Source: Gloeomargarita sp. SRBZ-1_bins_9 (GTDB lineage Bacteria > Cyanobacteriota > Cyanobacteriia > Gloeomargaritales > Gloeomargaritaceae). From it: 64,000 nucleotides of DNA. The DNA is taken from positions 1-64,000 of the forward strand of contig JAUQVX010000002.1 of the NCBI GenBank assembly GCA_039794565.1, read 5' to 3'. Shown in pieces: positions 1 to 10,929 of this stretch. Position 1 is the stretch's first letter. Each line of letters opens with the position of its first letter. The position numbers and the translations under genes are program-made. Below the pieces are notes generated by a model. The model saw only the letters and a list, made by a program, of their open reading frames with translations, had not been told where the DNA came from and ran no database searches.

Positions 1-142
1 GCGGGAAGCGGCCAAGTTAAGCGGCATCACCGAGGTGCCTACCAGTCCGTCGCGGGGGGTGGAAACCTTCTTTGATGGGGTGACTTTTGACCCGGCCAAC
101 CCCCAGCAGTACCTGGCTCAACTGCAAATCAAGCGCGCGTAA
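1..142 (+). CDS. nrtA: NrtA nitrate/nitrite-binding protein, C-terminal end only
   Basis: This is the last 46 residues of an open frame entering from the left edge and ending at TAA 140-142. The visible end (…[19 protein letters not shown]…KRA) has the character of the C-terminus of cyanobacterial NrtA, the lipid-anchored periplasmic nitrate/nitrite-binding subunit. nrtB starts 16 bases downstream behind a strong AGGAGG, followed by nrtC and nrtD, which supports the call more than the short peptide does. The promoter and any NtcA sites lie outside the window. Confidence 0.8.
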   Translation, partial: REAAKLSGITEVPTSPSRGVETFFDGVTFDPANPQQYLAQLQIKRA

Positions 143-158
143 AGGAGGTGCATCCACA

Positions 159-989
159 ATGGTTACGGCTCCCAGTCCTGGTTTTTCACCCCCCCGCTGG
201 CACCAGTGGCGGCAGAAATATGCTCCGCAGGTGCTCCCACCCCTGGTGGGCATTGGGGGATTTTTGCTGCTGTGGCAGGTGCTTTCGATGGCGGGGGTGA
301 CCCGGCTGCCGGCCCCCAGCACCCTATTGACGGACGACAGCACGCGCCAATTGCTGCTCAATCCCTTTTTCGACCGGGGGGGCTTGGATAAGGGCCTGTT
401 TTGGCAAACCCTGGCCAGTTTGACGCGGGTGGCCAAGGGTTACGGTGCGGCGGCGGTGGTGGGGGTGAGTTTGGGCATCTGGGTGGGGGTTAACCCCATC
501 GTCAACCGGGCGTTGGACCCCCTGTTTCAGTTCCTGCGCATGATTGCCCCCTTGGCCTGGGTGCCCATTACCCTAATTGCCCTGCCCAATGTACAGACGG
601 CGGCGATTTTCGTGATTTTTATTACGTCTGTGTGGCCCATTTTGCTCAATACGGCGGTGGGGGTGCGGCAGATTCCCCAGGACTACAAGAATGTGGCGAT
701 GGTGTTGCAGCTAAACCCCCGCGCCTATTTTTTCAAGATTCTGCTGCCGGCGGCCTTGCCCTATATCTTTACGGGGTTGCGGATTGCCATTGGTTTGGCC
801 TGGCTGGCGATTATTGCGGCGGAGATTGTCATGTCGGGGGTGGTGGGCATCGGCTTTTTCATCTGGGACGCCTACCAGCAGAACTATGTGAGTGAGGTAA
901 TCCTGGCGGTGATTTACATCGGCGCGGTGGGCCTGATCCTAGACCGGCTGGTGGCCTGGGTGCAGCGACTGATTGTTCCGCAGCAGTAG
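159..989 (+). CDS. nrtB: NrtB nitrate/nitrite ABC transporter permease
   Basis: A 276-residue inner-membrane permease of the nitrate/nitrite (bicarbonate/taurine-type) ABC family, which should form the channel for substrate delivered by NrtA. Several hydrophobic segments are visible (first at about residues 28-46, others from about residue 100 to the end). An EAA-type cytoplasmic loop lies near residues 215-245 (AAEIVMSGVVGIGFF). The frame is open from 87, but the ATG at 159 follows AGGAGG at 143-148 with good spacing and gives a normal N-terminus. The stop overlaps the Shine-Dalgarno of nrtC, so the genes are co-transcribed and probably translationally linked. Confidence 0.93.
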   Translation: MVTAPSPGFSPPRWHQWRQKYAPQVLPPLVGIGGFLLLWQVLSMAGVTRLPAPSTLLTDDSTRQLLLNPFFDRGGLDKGLFWQTLASLTRVAKGYGAAAVVGVSLGIWVGVNPIVNRALDPLFQFLRMIAPLAWVPITLIALPNVQTAAIFVIFITSVWPILLNTAVGVRQIPQDYKNVAMVLQLNPRAYFFKILLPAALPYIFTGLRIAIGLAWLAIIAAEIVMSGVVGIGFFIWDAYQQNYVSEVILAVIYIGAVGLILDRLVAWVQRLIVPQQ

Positions 990-998
990 GAGGGGTCT

Positions 999-3011
999 AT
1001 GGCGGTTTTGGTGGCGGTCGAGCAGGTGGAAAAACGGTATCCCTTGGGGGGTGGTCAGTCCTACCTGGCGTTGCAGGGGATTGATTTGGAGATCCAGCAG
1101 GGGGAGTTTGTGTCCTTCATCGGCCACTCGGGGTGCGGTAAGTCCACGTTGCTGAATCTGATCGCGGGGCTGGACCAGCCGACCCAGGGGCAGGTGTGGG
1201 TAGGGGGTCAGCCGGTGCGCCAACCGGGGCCAGACCGGATGGTGGTGTTTCAGAACTATTCCCTGCTGCCCTGGCTGACGGTGTGGGAGAATGTGGCCCT
1301 GGCGGTACAGGAGGTGTTGGGGCATCTGTCGCCGGCGCAACAACGGCAACGGGTGCAACAGTACCTGGAGCTGGTGGGGCTGCTGGCGGCCAAGGACAAG
1401 TATCCGGCGCAATTGTCGGGGGGGATGCGGCAACGGGTGGCGATCGCCCGGGCGCTGGTGATCCAACCCCAGGTGCTGTTGTTGGATGAGCCTTTCGGGG
1501 CGTTGGATGCCCTGACGCGGGGGCATTTGCAGGAACAGTTGCTGCGTATCTGCGAGGAGCAGCGGGTGACCACCATCATGGTGACCCACGATGTGGATGA
1601 GGCGGTGTTACTCTCGGACCGGATCGTCATGCTCACCAACGGCCCTGGCGCCCAGATTGGCCAGATTCTGGCGGTGGACATTCCCCGACCCCGGCGGCGG
1701 ATGGAGGTGGTGAAACACCCCAGCTACTACAGCCTGCGCAGCGAGGTGATTTATTTTCTCAACCAGCAAAAACGCATCAAACAAATGCGCGCCCGTTCGG
1801 CCAAGGCGGTGGCCCGGCACGGGCTGGAAAAGGTGAATTTGGCCCTCGGGTTTGTGCCCCTAACGGCCTGTGCACCCCTGGCGGTGGCCTACGAAAAGGG
1901 TCTATTTGCCAAGCACGGTCTGGAGGAGGTGCACCTGGTGCGGGAAAGCAGTTGGCGGGGGATCGTGGACGGGCTGGTGGGGGGCTATTTGGACGCGGCC
2001 CAGACGCCGGCGGGACTACCGGTGTGGTTGACCTTGGGGGGCTATCAGGAACGGCTCATCCCGGTGGTTAGCAGCTTAACCATGACCCGCAACGGCAACG
2101 GGATTACCTTGGCCCGGCGGTTCTACGAGCGGGGAATTCATACAGCGGCTCAGTTGCGGGCGTACCTCCAGGAGCAAACCACTCCCCCCATCTTTGGCAT
2201 GGTGCATCCGGCGTCTATGCACAACCTGCTGTTGCGCTACTGGCTGGCGGCGGCGGGGATTGACCCGGACCGGGATGTGCGGTTGCGGACGATTCCCCCG
2301 GCCCAGATGGTGGCGGATTTGCGGGCGGGTACCATTGACGGCTACTGCGTGGGGGAACCTTGGAATCTGCGGGCGGCCCTGGAGGGCATCGGCTTTACGG
2401 TGGCCACGGACCAGGAATTGTGGCTGGACCACCCGGGGAAGGTGCTGGGGGTGCGGGAGGACTGGGCCATGCGCTATCCCAATACCCACATTGCCCTGGT
2501 GAAGGCCCTGCTGGAGGCCTGCTACTACTGTAGCCAACCGCAGCACCACGAGGAAATTCGCCATCTATTGGCCCGCCCGCTCTACCTGGGAACCGATGTG
2601 CGCTACATCCAGTTGGGGGAACCGGGCAAGCTCACCTGTGAATTAAACCAACCGGAGTACGCCCACCACCGGTTTTATGGGGAGGGGTTGAACCGGCCCA
2701 GCCGTACGGAACACCTGTGGATCATGACCCAGTTGGCCCGCTGGGGCGAGGTGCCCTTTCCCCGCAACTGGCTGGAAATCCTGGAGCGGGTGTGTCGGGT
2801 GGATGTGTTTACCATTGCCGCTCGGGAGGTAGGCTTACTGGGCACCGCCCAAACCAGCCGCAGCCCGATTCGCCTGTTCGATGGCAGCGCGTTCACCAGC
2901 CAGCAGGACCCCATTGACTACCTGAATCGCTTAGCCATCAAGCGGGATTTTGCCGTAGCCGAAATTGGACTGGAACGGCCCCAGGCGGTATCCCCCGGCT
3001 CAGTTATCTAA
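999..3011 (+). CDS. nrtC: NrtC ATPase fused to a NrtA-like substrate-binding domain
   Basis: This 670-residue protein has the two-part architecture peculiar to cyanobacterial NrtC. Residues 1 to about 255 form an ABC ATPase (Walker A GHSGCGKST near 42-50, signature LSGGMRQR, Walker B VLLLDEPFGALD near 159-170). From about 280 onward it resembles the binding protein NrtA. In the family the C-terminal domain is cytoplasmic and mediates ammonium- or nitrogen-responsive inhibition of uptake; that role is inferred here. The start ATG 999 follows TAGGAGGGG, which contains the nrtB stop. A 52-base stretch in the ATPase part (1233-1284) is identical to nrtD, discussed as a finding. Confidence 0.95.
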   Translation: MAVLVAVEQVEKRYPLGGGQSYLALQGIDLEIQQGEFVSFIGHSGCGKSTLLNLIAGLDQPTQGQVWVGGQPVRQPGPDRMVVFQNYSLLPWLTVWENVALAVQEVLGHLSPAQQRQRVQQYLELVGLLAAKDKYPAQLSGGMRQRVAIARALVIQPQVLLLDEPFGALDALTRGHLQEQLLRICEEQRVTTIMVTHDVDEAVLLSDRIVMLTNGPGAQIGQILAVDIPRPRRRMEVVKHPSYYSLRSEVIYFLNQQKRIKQMRARSAKAVARHGLEKVNLALGFVPLTACAPLAVAYEKGLFAKHGLEEVHLVRESSWRGIVDGLVGGYLDAAQTPAGLPVWLTLGGYQERLIPVVSSLTMTRNGNGITLARRFYERGIHTAAQLRAYLQEQTTPPIFGMVHPASMHNLLLRYWLAAAGIDPDRDVRLRTIPPAQMVADLRAGTIDGYCVGEPWNLRAALEGIGFTVATDQELWLDHPGKVLGVREDWAMRYPNTHIALVKALLEACYYCSQPQHHEEIRHLLARPLYLGTDVRYIQLGEPGKLTCELNQPEYAHHRFYGEGLNRPSRTEHLWIMTQLARWGEVPFPRNWLEILERVCRVDVFTIAAREVGLLGTAQTSRSPIRLFDGSAFTSQQDPIDYLNRLAIKRDFAVAEIGLERPQAVSPGSVI

Positions 3012-3029
3012 TGCGTTTGGGAGGCAATC

Positions 3030-5092
<2,063 letters not shown>

Positions 5093-5167
5093 CTAGGAAA
5101 CAGCCATTTTTTTTGTAATGTACCCCAAGACGGTCCCCCCCGGACGCTATGATGGGTTTGGGGTTTT

Positions 5168-5241
5168 GGGGCTGTAGCTCAGTTGGATAGAGCAAGCGCC
5201 TCCTAAGCGCTAGGCCGCCGGTTCAACTCCGGCCAGTCCCG
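5168..5241 (+). tRNA. tRNA-Arg (anticodon CCT)
   Basis: A full cloverleaf is readable: acceptor GGGGCTG pairs with CAGTCCC (one G-U), D-arm GCTC/GAGC, anticodon stem AGCGC/GCGCT with loop CTCCTAA (anticodon CCT, reading AGG), five-base variable loop, and T-arm GCCGG/CCGGC with loop TTCAACT. Discriminator G; CCA is not encoded. A TATGAT hexamer at 5148-5153 is a plausible -10 element, without a convincing -35. Confidence 0.95.
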
Positions 5242-5314
5242 TTGGCAACTCGGCCACTTCTGAACTACACCTGAACCATAAGCGATACTACCTATCCCCC
5301 GGCTGGCCGGACAA

Positions 5315-5358
5315 CAAACAAAACCGTCACCGCAGCAAGGGGCTTATTGCCCACGGTG
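5315..5358 (-). terminator. Putative Rho-independent terminator of the cellulose-synthase operon
   Basis: Read leftward, an interrupted stem (CACCG 5328-5332 with CGGTG 5354-5358, and inside it GGGC 5340-5343 with GCCC 5349-5352) is followed by a T-rich run TTTTGTTTG (complement of 5315-5323). It sits about 50 bases past the stop of the leftward GT2 gene. Confidence 0.5.
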
Positions 5359-5406
5359 GAATCTAGAAATTTTGCACACTAACCCTTCCCATGGTCAGCC
5401 AGTCAC

Positions 5407-7530
5407 CTACTTGGCCGCCAGGGGATATAGCCGCCATAGGCTGGTGATCATTGCCCACAGGGTTTGCCACTCCGGCACCTTGACTTCCGGCCATTGGTTG
5501 GGTTGGCAGTACAGGTAAGGAATCAACCGCCGCAGGGTAGGCAGGTCCATGTCCAAGAAAGTGACTTGCAGCACTGGTCCTTCGGGATGCACCTGGACCG
5601 GCAGCTCCAGATGGCCCAAGGGACTCCCTTGCCGAAACACCAAATACCCCCTTCCCGGTTGCCGAACCCCCTGACCCACGAGCACCACCAAGGCCCCCGC
5701 TTCCGACAGTGCTACCGTCGCCCCCGGCCATCTCCATCCCCTGAGCTTGAGTTCACAGGGCACCTGCCGGGCAAACCAGGGATAGGGCGACCGGTGTACA
5801 TCTATTGCGGCCAGCAGACAAACCGCCAGCAGCATCCCGTTGTAGACTGCCCAAAAGAGATTGACGGCCAAGCTATCGGGATTCCGCACCACTACCCCCT
5901 GCAGCCACACCTGCCGCCCCACCCCCAGTACTGACAACCCCAGCAACACCAGCAAAGGATGCATCAAGGGCCAATGGCAGTGAATGCTTCTGGTATCAAC
6001 ACCTTTGGGGGTCACCTTAAACGGCTTGTTGTAGGGATTGAGCAAGGTACGCACCACCGTCAGGGCCATCGGCCAGCACAGCAGCGTCTCGTACACATCC
6101 GACCAAAAAGCCGAGCGCCGGTTTTCCGTCAACCAGGAAAAACACATCACCCCGCTGATGTAATAGGGCAGGTAGAAGAAAATTAATTCGTCCACCGTCG
6201 CCCGCAACGGCGCAATGTCCAGCAGGAGATAGACCAAGGGTGCTGTTAGAAACACCAACCGACACAGGGACAAAAACCAGTACAAAAACCCCAGGGCATG
6301 GGAAAAGCGCTGTCCCCAACTCAGCCCCGGCATCGTCAACACATTGGCCCCCAAAAACAGGAGTTGCAACGTCCCCTGTCCCCACCGCAATCGCTGATCC
6401 ACAAATGCGCCGATGGTTTCCGGTGCCAGTCCCGCTGCCAGGGCCTCATTGAGATATTTGACCCGGTAACCCCGTCTTTGCAGCTGCAGGCTCAGGAAAT
6501 AGTCCTCGGTGATGCTGCCGGTGGGAATGCCGCCAATTTCCTCCAGGGCACTGCGCCGCACCACAAAACAGGTGCCACAACAAACCACCGCATCCCAAAA
6601 ATCCCGGCTCGGCTGGATGTAGCGGAAAAACAGGGTCTGTTCATTGTTGACAATTCCTTCCAGCCCCAAATTCACCGAAACCGGGTCTTCGTTGAAGAAG
6701 TTTTGGGGGGTTTGCACCAGCGCCGTCCGGGGGTCCTGGAAAAAGCCTACTGTGCGCTGCAGGAAATTCTGTGTCGGCACAAAGTCGGCATCGAAAATGG
6801 CCACCAGTTCCCCGTGCAATGTCGGCAGGGCGTGATTGATATTACCCGCTTTGGCATGGCGATTGTCCGGGCGGTCCCGGTAACCACACCCCAGCGCCTG
6901 GGCCAGTTTTTTCACCTCAGGCCGTCGCCCATCATCCAGCAGATACACCCGCTTGTGGGGATAGTCCATCGCCTGGCAGCCGATGACCGTGCGCCGCAGA
7001 ATGGTCACGTCTTCGTTATAGGTGGGAATGAGCACATCCACCCAGGGCAGGTAGGTCCCCTCCAACACAGCCCGACTCCAGCGGTCCGCCTCCCGCGAGC
7101 GGTTTACCTGGAAGATGTGGTGAAGGTAAAACAACACCGCGTTCAGCAGCGTCAGTGCCTCCGCCCCAAACAAGGCCAAAGACACCGTCGCCGCCACCGG
7201 ATTTTCCAGATTCAGGGTGGCCACCAGACGCCACAGCAGATAGCGCACCCCCCAAAACGCCGTCACGACACTGACCACCGCACGGCTAACCGGCTGGGGG
7301 CGGGGGAACACCTCCTTCAGCAGATACGTAAACGCCAGCCACACCAAAGCCGGTAAGGCCAGGGCCTGTAATGTTGTACTCCAGGGGCGAAATGTCGTCT
7401 GTCCCCAGGTCCACAGGTTCAACCCCAGCTCCCCCAGGATGTCCCCTGCCCCCTGCAGCAGACCCACTAATACCAGGGCCACCACCCCCAGCCACAGCAG
7501 CCACCAGTCCAGTGCCGCTCCCTTCCCCAT
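5407..7530 (-). CDS. Cellulose-synthase-like GT2 glycosyltransferase (BcsA/XcsA type)
   Basis: A 707-residue processive membrane glycosyltransferase. Two or more N-terminal membrane segments (residues about 10-105) precede the GT2 core with all expected acidic motifs: LLDDG near 197-201, DAD at 247-249, TED near 341-343 and QRLRW near 379-383. Further membrane helices follow, then a C-terminal region from about residue 590 that could be a degenerate PilZ domain; I see no clear c-di-GMP RxxxR/DxSxxG pair. The ATG at 7530 shares its A with the TGA of the upstream HlyD gene, so translation is coupled. In Thermosynechococcus a CesA/HlyD/TolC set makes extracellular cellulose. The same product is likely here but unproven. 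Confidence 0.85.
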   Translation of the reverse strand: MGKGAALDWWLLWLGVVALVLVGLLQGAGDILGELGLNLWTWGQTTFRPWSTTLQALALPALVWLAFTYLLKEVFPRPQPVSRAVVSVVTAFWGVRYLLWRLVATLNLENPVAATVSLALFGAEALTLLNAVLFYLHHIFQVNRSREADRWSRAVLEGTYLPWVDVLIPTYNEDVTILRRTVIGCQAMDYPHKRVYLLDDGRRPEVKKLAQALGCGYRDRPDNRHAKAGNINHALPTLHGELVAIFDADFVPTQNFLQRTVGFFQDPRTALVQTPQNFFNEDPVSVNLGLEGIVNNEQTLFFRYIQPSRDFWDAVVCCGTCFVVRRSALEEIGGIPTGSITEDYFLSLQLQRRGYRVKYLNEALAAGLAPETIGAFVDQRLRWGQGTLQLLFLGANVLTMPGLSWGQRFSHALGFLYWFLSLCRLVFLTAPLVYLLLDIAPLRATVDELIFFYLPYYISGVMCFSWLTENRRSAFWSDVYETLLCWPMALTVVRTLLNPYNKPFKVTPKGVDTRSIHCHWPLMHPLLVLLGLSVLGVGRQVWLQGVVVRNPDSLAVNLFWAVYNGMLLAVCLLAAIDVHRSPYPWFARQVPCELKLRGWRWPGATVALSEAGALVVLVGQGVRQPGRGYLVFRQGSPLGHLELPVQVHPEGPVLQVTFLDMDLPTLRRLIPYLYCQPNQWPEVKVPEWQTLWAMITSLWRLYPLAAK

Positions 7531-8855
7531 CAGGGCCTGAGAAATTCCACCTCTACCCGCTGGCCCACACCACAAAAATCTCCCCGGCGGCTCCATACCT
7601 GCGGGGGTGCTTGCAGTTGCACTTGCACCTCCAGTTCATGGCGCACCAACTCCGGCGGCGGCACAGCCACATCCGTTCCTACGGTCACTTGTCCCGTTCC
7701 CCCGCGAATGGCCCGCACCCGTCCCGGTAACACCCGCTGCGTCCCATCCAAGAAACGCACCACCGCCCGTTGTCCCAGATGCAGCCGGTGATTGGTCCGC
7801 TCCGCCACCAAAGCACTCACCCACACCTGCTCGCAATTGAGCAGTTGCAGCAGCGGCGTACCGGCTCCCACATGGGTCCCCAGCTCCCCCGTGCGCAGGG
7901 GCACCGACCAGACCACCGTCTCCCCCGGACTGCGCAACACCGTCGCCTGCACCAACCGCAGTTGCTGTTCCGCTTTGCGAATGTCCTGTGCCAGGGTGAC
8001 CAACGTCGTCTGGAGCTGTTGTTTTTCCTGCTCCAGGTCCGTAATTTCTTTGGTCAAATCCAGCAGTCGGATGGCCGGAAAGCTAAAGGTCCGCGCCGAA
8101 TCCAGTTGCAATCCCGCCTGGGCCGCCTGCAGGTTCAGACGCTGCCGTTCTAGCTCGGCTTGGCGTTCCCTAACGGTCTCCTGGGCTAAGCGCGCCTGGG
8201 TTCTGGCCTGGTCCACCTGCTGCTGGGGAACTGCTCCTTCTTGAGCCAGGGCCATGGCCCGCTCCAACTCCTTCTGGGCCAAAGCCAATTGGGCCTGGGC
8301 CGCCCGCAACTCACTCCGACTGCGATCCAAAGCCGCCCGGAAAAATGCCACATCCAGCGCCGTCTGCTGCCGGGACTTTTGGCGTAGCAGTTCATAGGTC
8401 TGTCGTCGCTGGGCCAACTGCCGGTTCACACTCTGGAGCTGCTCTTGGGTTAGGCGCTGCCGTCCCCGCAGATGTTGCAGGTCAATTTCCAACTGAGCAT
8501 TGCGCTCATTAGTGATCCGGCCCAACACTGCCCCTTGGGAAAGCATCTGCCCCGGCTGCAAAGGTTCCAGGCGCAACGTCCCCTCAATCGGCGCATAGAT
8601 CGTGATGACCTCCCCATTGATATAAGCCACCCGGCTGAACACCCGCGTCAGACGTCGCCAGCCCCACCACACCGCCACACCCAGCAGCATCAGCCCCACC
8701 AGCGCTCGCCCCGCCCGCACCCATAACTGCCGGCCTGGCGCCTTGTCTTGGGGTTGCAGTGGGGGAGGTAACGGACCACTAATCGCTGCCCGATCCAGCC
8801 AAGACTTCAACCGTTGGGGATGGGTCACGGTGCCTATGGTAATGCCACAAAGCAA
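7530..8855 (-). CDS. HlyD-family membrane-fusion (periplasmic adaptor) protein
   Basis: Up to 441 residues. A single membrane anchor (about residues 50-67) is followed by a biotinyl-lipoyl-like half-motif (EGTLRLEPLQPGQMLSQGAVL), a long coiled-coil hairpin rich in Q, L, R and E (about residues 120-290), and the second half-motif plus beta-barrel. Such adaptors bridge an inner-membrane exporter to a TolC-type channel. The one-base overlap with the cellulose-synthase-like gene suggests it serves polysaccharide export. Start uncertain: TTG 8855 gives the longest form and GTG 8828 is an alternative. A perfect palindrome lies just upstream at 8866-8880. Confidence 0.85.
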   Translation of the reverse strand: MLCGITIGTVTHPQRLKSWLDRAAISGPLPPPLQPQDKAPGRQLWVRAGRALVGLMLLGVAVWWGWRRLTRVFSRVAYINGEVITIYAPIEGTLRLEPLQPGQMLSQGAVLGRITNERNAQLEIDLQHLRGRQRLTQEQLQSVNRQLAQRRQTYELLRQKSRQQTALDVAFFRAALDRSRSELRAAQAQLALAQKELERAMALAQEGAVPQQQVDQARTQARLAQETVRERQAELERQRLNLQAAQAGLQLDSARTFSFPAIRLLDLTKEITDLEQEKQQLQTTLVTLAQDIRKAEQQLRLVQATVLRSPGETVVWSVPLRTGELGTHVGAGTPLLQLLNCEQVWVSALVAERTNHRLHLGQRAVVRFLDGTQRVLPGRVRAIRGGTGQVTVGTDVAVPPPELVRHELEVQVQLQAPPQVWSRRGDFCGVGQRVEVEFLRP

Positions 8856-8865
8856 TACTAAAGGG

Positions 8866-8880
8866 TTATAGCTGCTATAA
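8866..8880. promoter_or_regulatory. Perfect palindrome upstream of hlyD, candidate operator
   Basis: TTATAGC-T-GCTATAA, a 7+1+7 perfect inverted repeat, ends 10 bases before the earliest possible start codon of the HlyD gene. Its position suits a repressor or activator site for the hlyD/cellulose-synthase operon. No regulator is identified. Confidence 0.45.
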
Positions 8881-8960
8881 GGTCAAGGGCCTAAGCTTAT
8901 GTTTTCCTTAAAATGCTCCCCCCTCCGCAACTGGGCCAGATGGACCCTGCTACAGCCCCC

Positions 8961-10304
8961 CTAGGACATCAGGCGTTCCCGGTTTTGTTGAGCGTACATC
9001 TCCCGTAACACCACCGCCGGGTCAATCCAGCGCCCATCATGGCGCAACCCCCAGTGCAGGTGGGGTCCGGTTGTCCGTCCCGTCATCCCGACCCGCCCGA
9101 TACGCATCCCTGCTGTCACCCACTGCCCCTGCCGGATGTTGAGACCACTGGAGGGGTCTAGCAAATACACCCCTTGGCTATCCCGGGCCGCCCGTCCCCG
9201 TAAGTGGCAATAAATGTGCTCCCAACGCCCAGAGCGGATAACGATACCCGTCCCGCAGGCGGGGTCATTAAAAATCTCCACAATGCGGCCATCCCACCAA
9301 CTGCGCACATAACTGCCTTCGGGGGCGGCCAAATCCAGTCCATAGTGAAATCCCCGCCCACGTGGCCCAAAAGGCGAAGTATAGGCCTGGAAGTTCTCCA
9401 CCGGAAAAGACCCCAACGCCCAGGACTGGGGTTGCATCTCGGGGCGAAGAATGGCCACCGGTTGCGGGTCCGCAGCAATACCCCAGTTATCGGGGGCGGT
9501 GACCTGGTGAGCGGGATGAGCTGCTACCGGCGGGTTTTCCCCCCCCCGCACCACCATGACGCCGCCTAGATAACCAACCTGTTGCACATGAACGCGCCAC
9601 TGGGTCTGTCCCGGTTGTACCTGCAGGATCACCCGAGTTACCGGCGGCTGCTGAGCTATCTGCACCAAACGGATATTCTGCACCCCCAGTTGGGTCAGTT
9701 GGGGTAAAGGCTGGGGTTGATAGCTCGGCGACAGGGCCGTATTGCCCAAATCAATCCACACCTGCTGACCGTCAGCAGTGCGCTGCACCCGCGTTGAACC
9801 CGTTTGCCCCTGGGTTTGCAGAAAAATGCCGGCCTCCGTCACCCGTAGACCCCGGATAACGGCCCCCTTCCCAGCCGTGGAAGTCAGCCATTCCGGTTCC
9901 ACCGACGCCGCAGGCATCCCCCCCGGTAGTTGCACCCGCCAATGGCCACCGCCGACAGCCTCCACCTGCACGTCCGTCGCCTGGACGTTCACACCCGGAT
10001 GAAATTCCACCACAATCCGCGTGGTTGTCTCGTCAAACTGGGCCACCCGCACCTGGCGCACCTGTCCCCGCTGCCAATGGCGCACCTCTCGTCCAGCTGG
10101 CCAGAGGGTCTGCGGCAAATCAATCACCACCCGCGTCGGCTGGGATAACACCTGCACCCGGGGTTGAGCCACCCCATCGGTCGTAAATTCCAACACATGG
10201 ACGTCCGGGTTAAAGTGCCACTGTTGCAAGCGGGCAGCATGGGCAGGCACGGCCAGCAACGATAAGCCTACCGAACCCGGTAGTATCCAGGCTGATTTCA
10301 TCAT
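8961..10304 (-). CDS. Secreted AMIN-domain M23 metallopeptidase (cell-wall hydrolase)
   Basis: A 447-residue exported protein. Its N-terminal signal peptide ends near PAHAA (residue 24). An AMIN-type beta domain (residues about 30-110, binds the envelope) and a middle region of uncertain fold are followed by a LytM/M23 peptidase domain from about residue 310. Zinc ligands are visible as HYGLD (HxxxD) and HLHW (HxH), so it should be catalytically active on peptidoglycan cross-bridges. Start ATG 10304 follows AAGGAGATT. The gene is transcribed in the same direction as hlyD but is separated from it by 105 bases containing the palindrome, so it may be its own unit. Confidence 0.88.
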   Translation of the reverse strand: MMKSAWILPGSVGLSLLAVPAHAARLQQWHFNPDVHVLEFTTDGVAQPRVQVLSQPTRVVIDLPQTLWPAGREVRHWQRGQVRQVRVAQFDETTTRIVVEFHPGVNVQATDVQVEAVGGGHWRVQLPGGMPAASVEPEWLTSTAGKGAVIRGLRVTEAGIFLQTQGQTGSTRVQRTADGQQVWIDLGNTALSPSYQPQPLPQLTQLGVQNIRLVQIAQQPPVTRVILQVQPGQTQWRVHVQQVGYLGGVMVVRGGENPPVAAHPAHQVTAPDNWGIAADPQPVAILRPEMQPQSWALGSFPVENFQAYTSPFGPRGRGFHYGLDLAAPEGSYVRSWWDGRIVEIFNDPACGTGIVIRSGRWEHIYCHLRGRAARDSQGVYLLDPSSGLNIRQGQWVTAGMRIGRVGMTGRTTGPHLHWGLRHDGRWIDPAVVLREMYAQQNRERLMS

Positions 10305-10324
10305 CCTAATCTCCTTAGGGTGTC

Positions 10325-10351
10325 TGAGAAGCTTGTTGGCGTGTGAGAAGC
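10325..10351. repeat. Short direct repeat TGAGAAGC x2 upstream of the M23 gene
   Basis: TGAGAAGC occurs at 10325-10332 and again at 10344-10351, 19 bases apart, inside the leader of the leftward M23 peptidase gene. Two half-sites about two helical turns apart could be a regulator-binding site. The rest of the 10305-10467 stretch is AT-rich promoter-like DNA with no gene. Confidence 0.25.
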
Positions 10352-10467
10352 CTTCTGGGAGCGTGTTTAATCACAATAATTTATTTCGCAGCTTACCACA
10401 GTCTATCGGTTCCCCCCATCAGTCATAAAAAATTCTTATAAATTACGGGGCCAGGGGGCAATGATTG

Positions 10468-10508
10468 AAAAAAAAAAAGGCCGGTTTTGGCAGCGCCACC
10501 CCGGCTTT
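10468..10508 (-). terminator. Rho-independent terminator downstream of rpoZ
   Basis: Read leftward, the GC stem GCCGG (complement of 10501-10505) pairs with CCGGC (complement of 10480-10484) and is followed at once by eleven T residues (complement of the A run 10468-10478). It lies about 75 bases past the rpoZ stop. Confidence 0.65.
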
Positions 10509-10582
10509 CGCGTCTGTCCTCAATCCTCTCTTTGTTTAGACAGGAACCCTGGGCAGTCGGTTCAACCCACCGGGAAAATTTT

Positions 10583-10834
10583 TTAACCCAGGGTTTCCGT
10601 CAAATTCTCCCCGCCCACCAATTCCGGTTTGAGCTTTTCCGCCATTTCAATAATTGCCCGGATTACCGGCTTGTTGAAGGGATCATCCAGGGCGTCTAAG
10701 TCCTCATAGCGACAACGTTTAGCGCACAGGGCCACCTGGTGGGTGATTTCGTAGCGGTTCCGGGCGTCCCGCAGCAACTCCTCAGTCCGAAACAGAATCT
10801 CTACCGGGTCAATGCGATGACGGCGCTGTAGCAT
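10583..10834 (-). CDS. rpoZ: RNA polymerase omega subunit
   Basis: An 83-residue protein matching the cyanobacterial omega subunit in length and pattern: an EELLRDARNRYEIT helix, an AKRCRYEDLD segment and the DDPFNKPVIRAIIEMAEKL stretch. Omega assists folding and assembly of the large beta-prime part of RNA polymerase. The frame extends back to a TTG at 10861, but ATG 10834 gives the family-typical start. It is followed by a strong hairpin-plus-T-run terminator, so it seems to be a single-gene transcript. Confidence 0.85.
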   Translation of the reverse strand: MLQRRHRIDPVEILFRTEELLRDARNRYEITHQVALCAKRCRYEDLDALDDPFNKPVIRAIIEMAEKLKPELVGGENLTETLG

Positions 10835-10929
10835 AGGGTTATCGCTCGGCCAGAAAGTCAACTAAGCGCTATCCTAACACCCGAATTCCCCCTGGGCCTC
10901 AGGATAGCACCGAAGGTGGTACCCCGTCT

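Noticed and set aside
1440-1447. HIP1 octamer GCGATCGC as an abundant repeat (also 63005-63012)
   Set aside because: I noticed only these two exact copies in 64 kb, so it is not the dense HIP1 distribution seen in some cyanobacteria.
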